Assembly (NCBI GenBank): GCA_016935835.1
Contig: JAFGQE010000009.1
Location: forward strand, 1-51,085
DNA length: 51,085 nucleotides
Source: Clostridia bacterium
GTDB taxonomy: Bacteria; Bacillota; Clostridia; DUPQ01
Direction of reading: 5' to 3'
The notes below the pieces were generated by a model, which was given only the letters and a program-made list of their open reading frames with translations, did no database searches and was not told where the DNA came from. The position numbers and the translations under genes were made by a program. Shown here piece by piece: positions 19,439 through 28,742 of this stretch. Position 1 is the first letter of the stretch. Each line of letters starts with the position of its first letter.

Positions 19439-20473
19439 ATGAAACTTTTTGCAAAACAAACACTAAAGGTTGCGGCGGTTATATGCGGCGCCTTGCTCAT
19501 GTTGTTCGGAGTGTATGAAAGTACCTCGATGTTTTTTGGCAAGGGGATGCCATCAGTTGCCATGTGGTCAGATTCCGATGATCCCGCGTCAATGCAAGCC
19601 GGGAGTCTCGTAAAGAAAGATGGCGAGGATTTCAGGATTCTTCTGTTCTCTGACATACAGCTTGCGGGAAATCCGATTGAAAATGCCATGGCCTTGAAAA
19701 TGGCGGAGGATCTGGCCAGGGATACGAATCCGGATTTTATTATGACGACCGGAGACAATGCCTCCTGGTTTTTATCCGGCATCATGACCAAAACAGTCAT
19801 AAGGAAAATGGAAAGCCTGGATATTCCCTGGGGGGTTGTCCTTGGAAACCATGATTCAGAATGGATCGCCGACAGAAACTGGACCGGAAACAGGTATGAA
19901 CTTGCAAAAAACTCGCTTTTTCAAATGGGACCGGCAAACATCCATGGAGTCGGGAATTATGTTGTCAACATACTTGACGAAAAAGGGATGAGGATCTATT
20001 CGCTCATCATGCTGGACTCGAATGAATACCGGACATATGAGGACGGAAGGGACTATGACTTCATATATTACGACCAGATCAAGTGGTACGAATGGATTGT
20101 AAGCGGTCAGGATGATGTTCCTTCCATGCTGTTCTTCCACATTCCGCTGCCGGAATTCAAGGAAGCCTGGCAAATGTGGGAATCCGGTGAAATTGATGGC
20201 AGCCTGGGGTTTGGGGACAACAGGGAGGACATATTCTGCGCGCCTGTGAACACGGGGCTTTTTGACAAGGCAAAGGAACTTGGAAATACCACACACATCT
20301 TCTGCGGCCACGATCATATAAACAATCTGTCAGTCGAGTTTGATGGAATCAGGCTTACATACGGATTGAAGACAGGACCTTCTTCATATTCCGACAAAGA
20401 CAGGCAGGGAGCCACTCTCATAACAATACTTGACGGTTCCAACGAAGTCACCGTCGGGCATATATATTATTGA
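19439..20473 (+). CDS. Calcineurin-like metallophosphoesterase, membrane-anchored/secreted
   Basis: FRILLFSDIQL, MTTGDNAS, VVLGNHDSE, FFHIPLPEF, FCGHDHINN; N-terminal hydrophobic segment. Confidence 0.88.
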   Translation: MKLFAKQTLKVAAVICGALLMLFGVYESTSMFFGKGMPSVAMWSDSDDPASMQAGSLVKKDGEDFRILLFSDIQLAGNPIENAMALKMAEDLARDTNPDFIMTTGDNASWFLSGIMTKTVIRKMESLDIPWGVVLGNHDSEWIADRNWTGNRYELAKNSLFQMGPANIHGVGNYVVNILDEKGMRIYSLIMLDSNEYRTYEDGRDYDFIYYDQIKWYEWIVSGQDDVPSMLFFHIPLPEFKEAWQMWESGEIDGSLGFGDNREDIFCAPVNTGLFDKAKELGNTTHIFCGHDHINNLSVEFDGIRLTYGLKTGPSSYSDKDRQGATLITILDGSNEVTVGHIYY

Positions 20474-20530
20474 AATTTTGAATATTATTTCGGGAACATT
20501 TCCGCGAACAATAAAAACGTAAATTATATA

Positions 20531-20558
20531 TTGACTTATGTTTTTCGGATGATACAAT
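20531..20558 (+). promoter_or_regulatory. Promoter TTGACT-16-TACAAT of the class II RNR gene
   Basis: TTGACT 20531-20536; TACAAT 20553-20558, overlapping the first NrdR-like box. Confidence 0.6.
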
Positions 20559-20600
20559 ATATTGTACACGACAAGACAAAAAAGCACTATATTTTGTGCT
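20553..20600 (+). promoter_or_regulatory. Tandem NrdR-like boxes
   Basis: TACAATATATTGTA (20553-20566, perfect palindrome) and AGCACTATATTTTGTGCT (20583-20600); centre-to-centre 32 bp, near three helical turns. Confidence 0.75.
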
Positions 20601-20614
20601 TTGAGGAGGAAATT

Positions 20615-22834
20615 ATGATTCTTACGGATAATGCCGTCAAGGTTCTTGAAAAACGATATCTTGCTAAGGACGAGTCAGGGAATGTAATCGAGACGCCTGA
20701 CGGGATGTTCAGAAGGGTTGCCAGGGCGGTGGCTTCCGCGGATGAGGCGTTTTTTAACAAGGAAGAAGTCGAGAAGATTGAAAATGAATTTTATGGCATG
20801 ATCTCATCGCTGGATTTTCTTCCGAATTCCCCTACGCTGATGAATGCCGGCCGTCCCCTGGGACAACTTTCGGCATGTTTTGTGCTTCCCATAGACGACT
20901 CCATGGAAGCCATATTCGAAGCAATAAAGAATTCCGCATTGATACATAAGAGCGGCGGAGGGACGGGATTCAGTTTTTCAAAGATCAGGCCGGCGGGATC
21001 GATGGTCAAGACGACGGGCGGTGTTGCAAGCGGGCCCATCAGCTTCATGAAAGTATTCAATTCCGCAACCGAAGCGGTTAAGCAGGGCGGAACCAGGCGC
21101 GGTGCGAACATGGGCATCCTAAGGGTGGACCACCCTGATATCCGGGCGTTCATTACCTGCAAACAGGATAACAAAGAAATAACGAACTTCAACATAAGTA
21201 TCGGCGTAACGGAAAAATTCATGGAAGCGGTTGAAAATGACACGGAATATGACCTTGTTCATCCTAAGAGCAAAAAAATGGTGAAAAGGGAAAGCGCAAG
21301 GGAGGTATTCGACCTGATTGTTGAAAACGCCTGGAACAACGGCGAGCCAGGAATCATTTTTCTAGACAGGATAAACAGGACGAATACGGTTCCCGGGGCG
21401 GGCGAGATAGAAAGCACAAACCCATGCGGAGAGCAGCCGCTTCTTCCTTACGAATCCTGCAACCTGGGCTCGATCAATCTTATGAATATGCTGAGCGGGG
21501 ACGGGAAGGACTTTGATTATGAAAAAATCAAGCAGACCGTGAAAAAGGCCGTTCATTTCCTTGATAATGTCATAGATGTGAACGTATATCCCCATCCCAT
21601 GATTACGGAAAGAACCAAGGCTACAAGAAAAATAGGACTGGGCGTGATGGGATGGGCCGATAGCCTTTACTCCATGGAGATCCCATACAATTCGCAGGAA
21701 GCCGTGGAACTCGGGCGAAAGCTCATGGCCTTCATAGATTCAGAGTCAAAGAAAGCTTCCATGAACCTGGCTCAGATCAAGGGGGTTTTCCCGTATTACG
21801 ACAAAAGCATATTCAAGGAGCAGGATATACTTATAAGAAATGCCACGACTACCACGATTGCGCCTACGGGAACGCTGAGCATAATTGCCGGGGTTTCAAG
21901 CGGCGTGGAGCCTGTCTTCGCCCTTTCGTTCATAAGGAACGTCATGGACAATGATGAGCTTGTCGAGGTAAACCCGGTTTTTGAAAGGCATATGATGGAA
22001 ACCGGCCGGTATTCGATTGAAATGATGAAGGAGATTGCAGCCGAGGGGACACTTGATGAAATAGAAGGCATATCGGACGACATAAAATCCATATTTGTTT
22101 CCGCCCACGACATATCCCCGGAGTGGCATATAAAAATGCAGGCTGTTTTTCAGGAATATACCGATAACGCGGTATCAAAGACAGTGAACCTGCACAAGGA
22201 AGCAACCAGGGATGACGTAAGGGATGTATTTCTCCAGGCGTACTCGCTGGGGTGCAAGGGCGTAACCCTGTACCGCGACGGCAGCAGGGATCTCCAGGTT
22301 CTGAACATAGGCGGCATAAACAGGGCGGAGACGGCAAAGCTGATGCCAAGGGAGCGTCCCGAGGTAACGACAGGTTTTACACAAAAGGTAAAGATTGGCT
22401 GCGGAAACCTGTATATCACGGTCAATTATGATGAAAACGGCAAGATATGCGAGGTTTTTACCAATACGGGAAAAGCTGGGGGATGCCCTTCGCAATCAGA
22501 GGCGACAAGCAGACTGGTCTCCATTGCGCTCAGAGCAGGAATGGATACCAAGGCAATCGTGGAGCAGCTCAAGGGAATAAGGTGCGCATCAACAATAAGG
22601 CAGAAGGGACTGAAAGTACTGTCGTGCCCGGATGCCATAGGCAGGCTCATTGAGAAAGTGGATAAGATGAACAACGGCGGCAATCCTTCCGCGGTGTTCC
22701 TTGGGGACGGGCCCGTGGAAGTATTTGAAAAACCGGGAACCGTTTATGCTTCGTGCCCTGAATGCGGAAGTCCGCTGGAACATGAAGGCGGATGCGTGGT
22801 ATGCAGGCACTGCGGATATTCCAAATGCGGATGA
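20615..22834 (+). CDS. nrdJ: Adenosylcobalamin-dependent (class II) ribonucleoside-diphosphate reductase
   Basis: SPTLMNAGRPLGQLSACFVLPI, STNPCGEQPLLPYESCNLGSINL, TGTLSIIAGVSSGVEPVFA, C-terminal Cys-rich CPECGSPLEHEGGCVVCRHCGYSKCG. Start set at 20615 (after GAGGAGG) because the ORF-track start lies in the promoter. Confidence 0.95.
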   Translation: MILTDNAVKVLEKRYLAKDESGNVIETPDGMFRRVARAVASADEAFFNKEEVEKIENEFYGMISSLDFLPNSPTLMNAGRPLGQLSACFVLPIDDSMEAIFEAIKNSALIHKSGGGTGFSFSKIRPAGSMVKTTGGVASGPISFMKVFNSATEAVKQGGTRRGANMGILRVDHPDIRAFITCKQDNKEITNFNISIGVTEKFMEAVENDTEYDLVHPKSKKMVKRESAREVFDLIVENAWNNGEPGIIFLDRINRTNTVPGAGEIESTNPCGEQPLLPYESCNLGSINLMNMLSGDGKDFDYEKIKQTVKKAVHFLDNVIDVNVYPHPMITERTKATRKIGLGVMGWADSLYSMEIPYNSQEAVELGRKLMAFIDSESKKASMNLAQIKGVFPYYDKSIFKEQDILIRNATTTTIAPTGTLSIIAGVSSGVEPVFALSFIRNVMDNDELVEVNPVFERHMMETGRYSIEMMKEIAAEGTLDEIEGISDDIKSIFVSAHDISPEWHIKMQAVFQEYTDNAVSKTVNLHKEATRDDVRDVFLQAYSLGCKGVTLYRDGSRDLQVLNIGGINRAETAKLMPRERPEVTTGFTQKVKIGCGNLYITVNYDENGKICEVFTNTGKAGGCPSQSEATSRLVSIALRAGMDTKAIVEQLKGIRCASTIRQKGLKVLSCPDAIGRLIEKVDKMNNGGNPSAVFLGDGPVEVFEKPGTVYASCPECGSPLEHEGGCVVCRHCGYSKCG

Positions 22835-22980
22835 TACAGCCGGGCATTCATTCCAAACCACCGGAATATGTAAAAAGTACACAAAAAGACAGTGGAAAAT
22901 TTATGGAAATAGATATGGAAAGTCCGAGGGTATATGTTATAATAATATAGAATAAAAACAATGAGATTGGGGGATTTCCA

Positions 22981-23316
22981 ATGGCTAAAAAGAAAATAAC
23001 TAAATTCATATTAGCGGTCAAGGATTATGAAAAAACAGTGGAAATGGTAACCGGCGGCAAAAAGAACATGCCCAAGGAAGCCAGCGTGTATGAGGAATTT
23101 TTCAATAATGTCGTTAACAAATGCTCGGATTTTGCGGGATTGAATAAATTCATAAGGGCAAGCAAATTTTCCAAGAAGGACTGCATGCACTATTGGGAAG
23201 GCCTTATGACCCTGAATTATACCCTTGTTATAATATCCTACGACAAGGGAGACGAGAATTTCGTTGAAAATGCCTGCGACAATGAATTGATAAAGTTCAT
23301 TTCCGCAGTCAGATAG
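22981..23316 (+). CDS. Small conserved hypothetical protein (111 aa)
   Basis: ORF preceded by an extended -10 (TGTTATAAT, 22935-22943) and followed by a terminator. Confidence 0.6.
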   Translation: MAKKKITKFILAVKDYEKTVEMVTGGKKNMPKEASVYEEFFNNVVNKCSDFAGLNKFIRASKFSKKDCMHYWEGLMTLNYTLVIISYDKGDENFVENACDNELIKFISAVR

Positions 23317-23329
23317 CAGACCGGCTGAC

Positions 23330-23361
23330 AAAGGGCTTTCCGAAAAGAAAGCTCTTTTTTT
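23330..23361 (+). terminator. Rho-independent terminator
   Basis: AAAGGGCTTTC-CGAAAA-GAAAGCTCTTTTTTT. Confidence 0.85.
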
Positions 23362-23369
23362 ATTTGACT

Positions 23370-24395
23370 ATGAAATATGACATAAGACGAAAAAAAAGAA
23401 TCCCCGACTATAAAAACCTCGAATTGATCCTTGGGGGCAAACCGCCTTCGAGGCCGACTCTTTTCGAGTTTTTTCTTAATGACCCGCTGTATGCGTTCCT
23501 GCTTGAAAAAGCCTCCCTTGAGTATGCAAATGTAAATGAGTACTATTATCTGCGCATGAAGGCATATGAAATAGCGGGATACGATTACATTACTATACTT
23601 GCCTCCGACATGAGGTTCAATACCAATGATGCGCACGGAATCAAGACAAAGTCGCTTAATGACGCCGCCGCCGTCACGGACAGAAAATCATTCGACCGCT
23701 TTTGCTGGCCTGATGCGAAATCATATGATTATTCAAGGCTTGATTATATAGGGGAGAGGCTTCCGCGCGGCATGAGGATAATCCCGTACGGACCGGGCGG
23801 GGTGCTGGAGAACGTTGTTTCAATGATGGGGTACGACAACCTGTGCTTTGCGTTGCATGATGACCCCCGGCTTGTGTGGGATGTCTGTGAAAAGGTGGGA
23901 TCCGCCCTGGCGGATTATTATAGGATTGTTTCCCCCAGGGATGATGTTGCGGCGGTGATTTCAAACGACGACTGGGGATTCAACACGCAGCCCATGATTT
24001 CCGAAGACGATATAAGAAGATATATACTTCCATGGCACCGCGAAATAACCGGCATCATTCATGATGCGGGAAAACCGGCCATACTGCATTCATGCGGGAA
24101 TCTCGAGTTTCTGATGGACGATATAATTGATGCGGGATATGATGCAAAGCATTCTTACGAGGACAATATCATGCCGGTTGAGGAATTCTATGGAAAGTAT
24201 AAAGGCAGGATAGCCGTTCTCGGGGGCATGGACCTTGATTTCATTTGCCGTGCAAAACCTGATGAAATTCATGCCAGGAGCAAGAGGATGGTTGAATCAG
24301 CGGACCGGGGTTACGCCCTTGGCTCGGGAAACAGCATCCCGGAATATGTTCCGTTTGAAAACTACATGGCTATGATTTACGCCGTCTATGAATGA
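23370..24395 (+). CDS. Uroporphyrinogen decarboxylase (UroD-like) family protein, second paralogue
   Basis: 343 aa; IPYGPGGVLENVVSMMGYDNLCFALHDDPRLVWDV, AVISNDDWGFNTQPMIS, PAILHSCGNLEFLMDDII. Confidence 0.8.
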   Translation: MKYDIRRKKRIPDYKNLELILGGKPPSRPTLFEFFLNDPLYAFLLEKASLEYANVNEYYYLRMKAYEIAGYDYITILASDMRFNTNDAHGIKTKSLNDAAAVTDRKSFDRFCWPDAKSYDYSRLDYIGERLPRGMRIIPYGPGGVLENVVSMMGYDNLCFALHDDPRLVWDVCEKVGSALADYYRIVSPRDDVAAVISNDDWGFNTQPMISEDDIRRYILPWHREITGIIHDAGKPAILHSCGNLEFLMDDIIDAGYDAKHSYEDNIMPVEEFYGKYKGRIAVLGGMDLDFICRAKPDEIHARSKRMVESADRGYALGSGNSIPEYVPFENYMAMIYAVYE

Positions 24396-25081
24396 TTTGC
24401 CTTTGATTCTCTATAAAAAGCATTCAGCTTCTTCATGTTGAAGATCCACATGAAAACCACAAAGGGGATAAACACCAAAAGCACTGAAACTTCTGTTGAA
24501 AGTATGAAGTTGAATGTCCCGTGGAGAAGAACCGGATACAGAAGCGATTTGCCATAGTAGCGGCGGCATTCGCCGGGGCTGCATGCAAATTTGGACAAGG
24601 CCAGGTAGTATCCCATGGTTATTGCAAAAAGCATATGGCCGGGGACCGAAAATATGGCCCGGTAAAATGCGACGGACGGGTCCGAGGGAAAGTATCTGAA
24701 AACATAAAGTAAGTTTTCTATGGCTGCAAAGCCAAGCGAAGCAAAGGCACAATAAATTATGCCGTCGAGTTTTTCGTCGAAAGCCGGGTTCCTGTAGGCA
24801 ATCTTTACAACAACAAGACGTTTCATGTACTCTTCGGTCAGGGCGGCCACGATGAAAGCCTGAAAGGCCAATGAGAGAAGACCCGGGAAAATATTCAGGC
24901 GCATCAAAAAGAACTGGATTCCGATTACCGGGACTGAAACCAGGAATCCATACAGGAAAACTTTCCAAAGGAGCCGGGCGGGCTCGCGGTTGTGCCTGTC
25001 CGCCATATAAAGAAAGGCAATCAGGATAACTATTGGTATGAGGGCAAGCGGAATGAGGCTTAAAGTCATATATAACTCCAT
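24386..25081 (-). CDS. PrsW-family intramembrane protease
   Basis: DRHNREPARLL, AALTEEYMKRLVV, DEKLDGIIYCAFASLGFAAIENLLYV, ISVPGHMLFAITMGYYLALSKF. Confidence 0.88.
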   Translation of the reverse strand: MELYMTLSLIPLALIPIVILIAFLYMADRHNREPARLLWKVFLYGFLVSVPVIGIQFFLMRLNIFPGLLSLAFQAFIVAALTEEYMKRLVVVKIAYRNPAFDEKLDGIIYCAFASLGFAAIENLLYVFRYFPSDPSVAFYRAIFSVPGHMLFAITMGYYLALSKFACSPGECRRYYGKSLLYPVLLHGTFNFILSTEVSVLLVFIPFVVFMWIFNMKKLNAFYRESKANHS

Positions 25082-25352
25082 GAGCGGATTTTATATATAG
25101 GGGAAACTGAATAACACGGGATGTCTGACATTCAGCCGCGGAAACAGACCGACGGGCTAAAGATACAAAATGCGGCCATAGGCAAGGCGCATATCCAAGT
25201 TTTTCAGCAAACCCTATAAAAGGATTATACAGCAGGGGCAGGAGGTTGAAAAGCAGGCAGCCCGGTTGGGTTCGGGAGCCAAAGTAATCCATGCTATTGA
25301 AAGAGATTACCATGGATGATAAACTTAAGGCGATAAAAACGGAGGTGGCGCA

Positions 25353-26246
25353 ATGAAGAAAATCAAGGCATCGATAATCGGTCTGGATACAAGTCATTCA
25401 ATACAATTTACGCAACGGGCCCAGGCGCCCGACTGCGATCCGCAGCAGAGGGTCGATGGACTCGAAATAATAAGCTGCATGCGTTTTGAGACGCCTTTCC
25501 AGGACAGGAAAGGGCTCGACGAAAGATCGGCCCAGCTGGAAAAATGGGGGGTGAAGGTCTATGAGGATTTCGACAGGACGGTTGCAGGCGCGGACGCATT
25601 GCTTCTTGAAATAAACGACCCTATCCTGCACCTTGAATATTTTAAAAAAGCAGCGGCACTTGGAAAACCGATATTTTTGGACAAGCCCCTTGCTGACAAT
25701 ATTGAAAATGGCCTGGAAATCGTAAGGATTGCACGGGAAAGCAATATCAGGATGTTTTCAGCATCCTCGCTTCGCTTCATAAAAGATCTTGAGGAAGTTA
25801 CGGACAGAATGGAAGGAATCCAGTGCGCATCGGTTTTTGGTCCGCTCGGACTTGCGGCCGCAGGCGAATCCGTCGTATGGTATGGCGTTCATACTTTTGA
25901 AATGCTTCAGCGACTGATGGGAAGCGGCGCCGTGGAAGTTTCGGTCGTCAAGGACGGCAAGGGAGTCGTGGCGGTGGTCGGATACAACGACGGCAGGCGC
26001 GGGGTCGTTGAACTTGCCGAGGGTGCGTTCGTATATGGCGGATCGGTCAGGAGTGATTCTGACAAAGCCGTGTTCATAGCCGATATGACATATGCATACA
26101 AAGGACTTCTCGATAGAATCGTCGCATTCTTCAATGGCGGGCCTTCACCGGTAAGCCTTGACGCCACACTGGAAATAATGAACATGATAGATGCAACTGT
26201 TAAGGCGATGAAATCGGGAAAAACAGAAAAACTGACCGCTGTATGA
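25353..26246 (+). CDS. Gfo/Idh/MocA-family oxidoreductase
   Basis: ASIIGLDTSHS, GKPIFLDKPLADN and overall Gfo/Idh architecture. Confidence 0.75.
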   Translation: MKKIKASIIGLDTSHSIQFTQRAQAPDCDPQQRVDGLEIISCMRFETPFQDRKGLDERSAQLEKWGVKVYEDFDRTVAGADALLLEINDPILHLEYFKKAAALGKPIFLDKPLADNIENGLEIVRIARESNIRMFSASSLRFIKDLEEVTDRMEGIQCASVFGPLGLAAAGESVVWYGVHTFEMLQRLMGSGAVEVSVVKDGKGVVAVVGYNDGRRGVVELAEGAFVYGGSVRSDSDKAVFIADMTYAYKGLLDRIVAFFNGGPSPVSLDATLEIMNMIDATVKAMKSGKTEKLTAV

Positions 26247-26258
26247 AGTTCTTCCAAA

Positions 26259-26289
26259 AATCAACGGTGCCACTGGCAATCGTTTGATT
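26259..26289. repeat. Degenerate copy of the dispersed stem-loop
   Basis: AATCAACGGTGCC-ACT-GGCAATCGTTTGATT; right arm close to the other copies, left arm shorter by 2 nt. Confidence 0.45.
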
Positions 26290-26346
26290 CAGCGGTAAAA
26301 AAATACATGGACCGGTGAAAAACCGGGGCCACATGGAGGGGAAGCG

Positions 26347-27726
26347 ATGAATGCTGTTAAGAAAGCATATATTATGCCCCATCCTCCTATCATAATCCCG
26401 GATATCGGGAGAGGCAGCGAGAAGGAAGCATTCAGGACGATGGAAGGATGTAATTCGGCTGCTGCAGACATAGCAAGGTTAAATCCCGAAACCATAATAA
26501 TCATAACTCCGCACGGTCCGGTCTTTCGGGATTCGGTCTGCATTAATGCCAACCCCGTTTTAAAGGGTGACTTCGGTGGATTCGGATTCAGGCAGATTGC
26601 GTTTGAGTTTAATAATGACACGGGGCTTTGCTCGGAAATATGCTCAATTATGCAGGCGATGGGGATAATTCCGGTAAGGAACGACAAAAAAAGCCAAAGT
26701 GCCTATGGTATAAATGACAGGATCGACCATGGCGCGCTGGTCCCTTTATATTTTGTCCTTAAATTTCTGAAGGAATTCAAAATAGTTCACATAACCATTG
26801 GAATGCTGAGCCCGAAGGACCTGTACAAGTGCGGAATGGCCATAGAGGCCGCCGTGGAACAAACCGGAAGAAGGGCGTGTGTAATAGCAAGCGCCGATTT
26901 GTCGCACAGGCTGAAAAAAGACGGCCCTTATGGATTGCATCCCGACGGGGCAAGATATGATGATTTTGCGGTTGATGCGATAAAAAACCGGCGGTTCGTT
27001 GATTTTCTTGGAGCTGACGAAGGCCTGAGGGATAATGCCGGGGAATGCGGGCACAGGTCAATCAGCATAATGCTTGGGGTTTTCGAAGGGCGGGAATGCA
27101 GATCTGCGGTCTTTTCATACGAAGGTCCTTTCGGGGTCGGGTATATGACGGCTGTCCTTGAGGACGCGGGGAAAGGAATGAGTGTTCTGGATGAATACAT
27201 GAGAAGGCAAGGAGCTAAAAAGCCCGGGGCGGAATCGCCTTATGTGAGGCTTGCCCGGATGGCAATCGAGGAATTCGTAAGGAACAGAAAGAGAATTCAT
27301 CCTGATAAACCAAGCCAGGTTCAAAGAGGTGTTTTCGTTTCAATTAAAAAATTCGGGATGCTTCGCGGATGCATAGGAACGATTGGCCCTGCAAAGGACT
27401 GCATAGAAAATGAAATCATAGCAAATGCAATCAAAGCCGCATCCGAGGATCCGAGGTTCCCTCCTGTTGAAGAATCAGAGCTGGAGGATTTGTCAATAAG
27501 CGTGGATGTTCTTTCCGAGCCGGAGGAAATAAGCGATAAAAGCATGCTGGATGTAAAGAAATACGGTGTAATTGTTTCAAAAGGATTCAAAAGAGGCCTT
27601 CTTCTTCCGGACATTGACGGAGTCGATACCATCGAAAAGCAGATTGAAATAGCACTTAGAAAAGCGGGAATCGACGGAAGGGATGCGTATAGGATGGAGA
27701 GATTCAAAGTGGAACGCCACACATGA
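26347..27726 (+). CDS. AmmeMemoRadiSam system fused protein (MEMO/class III extradiol dioxygenase-like plus AMMECR1)
   Basis: N-terminus AYIMPHPPIIIPDIGRG ... YGINDRIDHGALVPLYF ... IASADLSHRL; C-terminus YVRLARMAIEEFV ... GVFVSIKKFGMLRGCIGTIGP ... AASEDPRFPPVEESELEDLSISVDVLS. Confidence 0.93.
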   Translation: MNAVKKAYIMPHPPIIIPDIGRGSEKEAFRTMEGCNSAAADIARLNPETIIIITPHGPVFRDSVCINANPVLKGDFGGFGFRQIAFEFNNDTGLCSEICSIMQAMGIIPVRNDKKSQSAYGINDRIDHGALVPLYFVLKFLKEFKIVHITIGMLSPKDLYKCGMAIEAAVEQTGRRACVIASADLSHRLKKDGPYGLHPDGARYDDFAVDAIKNRRFVDFLGADEGLRDNAGECGHRSISIMLGVFEGRECRSAVFSYEGPFGVGYMTAVLEDAGKGMSVLDEYMRRQGAKKPGAESPYVRLARMAIEEFVRNRKRIHPDKPSQVQRGVFVSIKKFGMLRGCIGTIGPAKDCIENEIIANAIKAASEDPRFPPVEESELEDLSISVDVLSEPEEISDKSMLDVKKYGVIVSKGFKRGLLLPDIDGVDTIEKQIEIALRKAGIDGRDAYRMERFKVERHT

Positions 27727-28565
27727 AGGAAGCTGATTTCTACGAAAAAACGGGGAATGGCGCCGTAAAGTGCCTTTTGTGCCCGCACCATTGCATTATA
27801 AGGGATGGCATGAAGGGAATCTGCGGGGTCCGGTGGAATTCAGGCGGCAAACTTTATGCGCTTTCTTATGAAATGATTTCCTCGATTGCGCTTGATCCAA
27901 TGAGAAAGAAGCCTTTGGATTTCTTCATGCCTGACAGCTCAATCCTTTCCGTGGGCTCCTATGGATGCAATTTCAAATGTGATTTTTGCCAGAATTATCA
28001 TATTTCCATGGAAATTCCTTCGCTTGACAGAATTGATGCGGACAGGCTTTGCGAAATAGCCCGGGGAATCAAAGGCAATGCTGGCCTGGCATTTACATAC
28101 AATGAACCATTCATTTGGTATGAATATGTCCTTGAGACATGCATAAAAAACAAAAGGCAGGGACTTTTCAATGTGCTTGTGACAAACGGCTATGTCGAGG
28201 AGAAACCGCTTGAGCATATTCTGCCGCATATAGATGCGATGAACATAGACCTGAAGGCGTTCAGACAGGATTTTTACAAAAAGGTATGCGGCGGAAATCT
28301 CGAATCCGTCAAAAAGACAATAATTCAAAGCGCCGGGGCATGCCACGTTGAAATTACCAACATGTCGGTTCCGGGAATGAATGACTCTGATGAGGAAATG
28401 GAAGAAATGTGCCGTTGGATTGAAGAAGTAGACAGAAACATACCCCTGCATATAATTGCGTTTCGGCCTATGTATAAAATGAAGGACCTTCCGCCACAGG
28501 ATCCAAAAAGAATAAGACGCCTCGGGGAAATCGCTATGAGGCATCTGGACAGGGTTGTGATTTAG
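27723..28565 (+). CDS. amrS: AmmeMemoRadiSam system radical SAM enzyme
   Basis: CLLCPHHCIIRDGMKGICGVR, radical SAM motif CNFKCDFCQNYHIS; overlaps the upstream ORF by 4 nt. Confidence 0.93.
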   Translation: MKEADFYEKTGNGAVKCLLCPHHCIIRDGMKGICGVRWNSGGKLYALSYEMISSIALDPMRKKPLDFFMPDSSILSVGSYGCNFKCDFCQNYHISMEIPSLDRIDADRLCEIARGIKGNAGLAFTYNEPFIWYEYVLETCIKNKRQGLFNVLVTNGYVEEKPLEHILPHIDAMNIDLKAFRQDFYKKVCGGNLESVKKTIIQSAGACHVEITNMSVPGMNDSDEEMEEMCRWIEEVDRNIPLHIIAFRPMYKMKDLPPQDPKRIRRLGEIAMRHLDRVVI

Positions 28566-28651
28566 CAAAGCCGCGTTATCCCTGTACAAACGCAAGACAA
28601 TTGCCAGGCATTTTGTCAGGGCAAATGAGTGCCGGCGCACCCTGTATTTTC

Positions 28652-28680
28652 TTGACATACGGCATTATATAAATTATTAT
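28652..28680 (+). promoter_or_regulatory. Promoter TTGACA-17-TATTAT of the ilvN operon
   Basis: TTGACA 28652-28657; TATTAT 28675-28680. Confidence 0.75.
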
Positions 28681-28742
28681 ATGTAATACTATATATAGAT
28701 GATGGCATCGTATAGGCCAATTTATATTATGGAGGTTCGCTG

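Noticed and set aside
20559-20614. Cobalamin riboswitch upstream of the B12-dependent RNR
   Set aside because: Leader is only ~45-50 nt and is occupied by NrdR-like palindromes; no room for a B12 aptamer.
24411-25397. 328-aa minus-strand ORF overlapping PrsW in another frame
   Set aside because: PrsW frame has clear family motifs; this frame has none.
28681-28742. T-box or peptide attenuator ahead of ilvN
   Set aside because: The promoter at 28652-28680 leaves a leader of only ~55 nt, too short for a T-box, and no terminator is seen.
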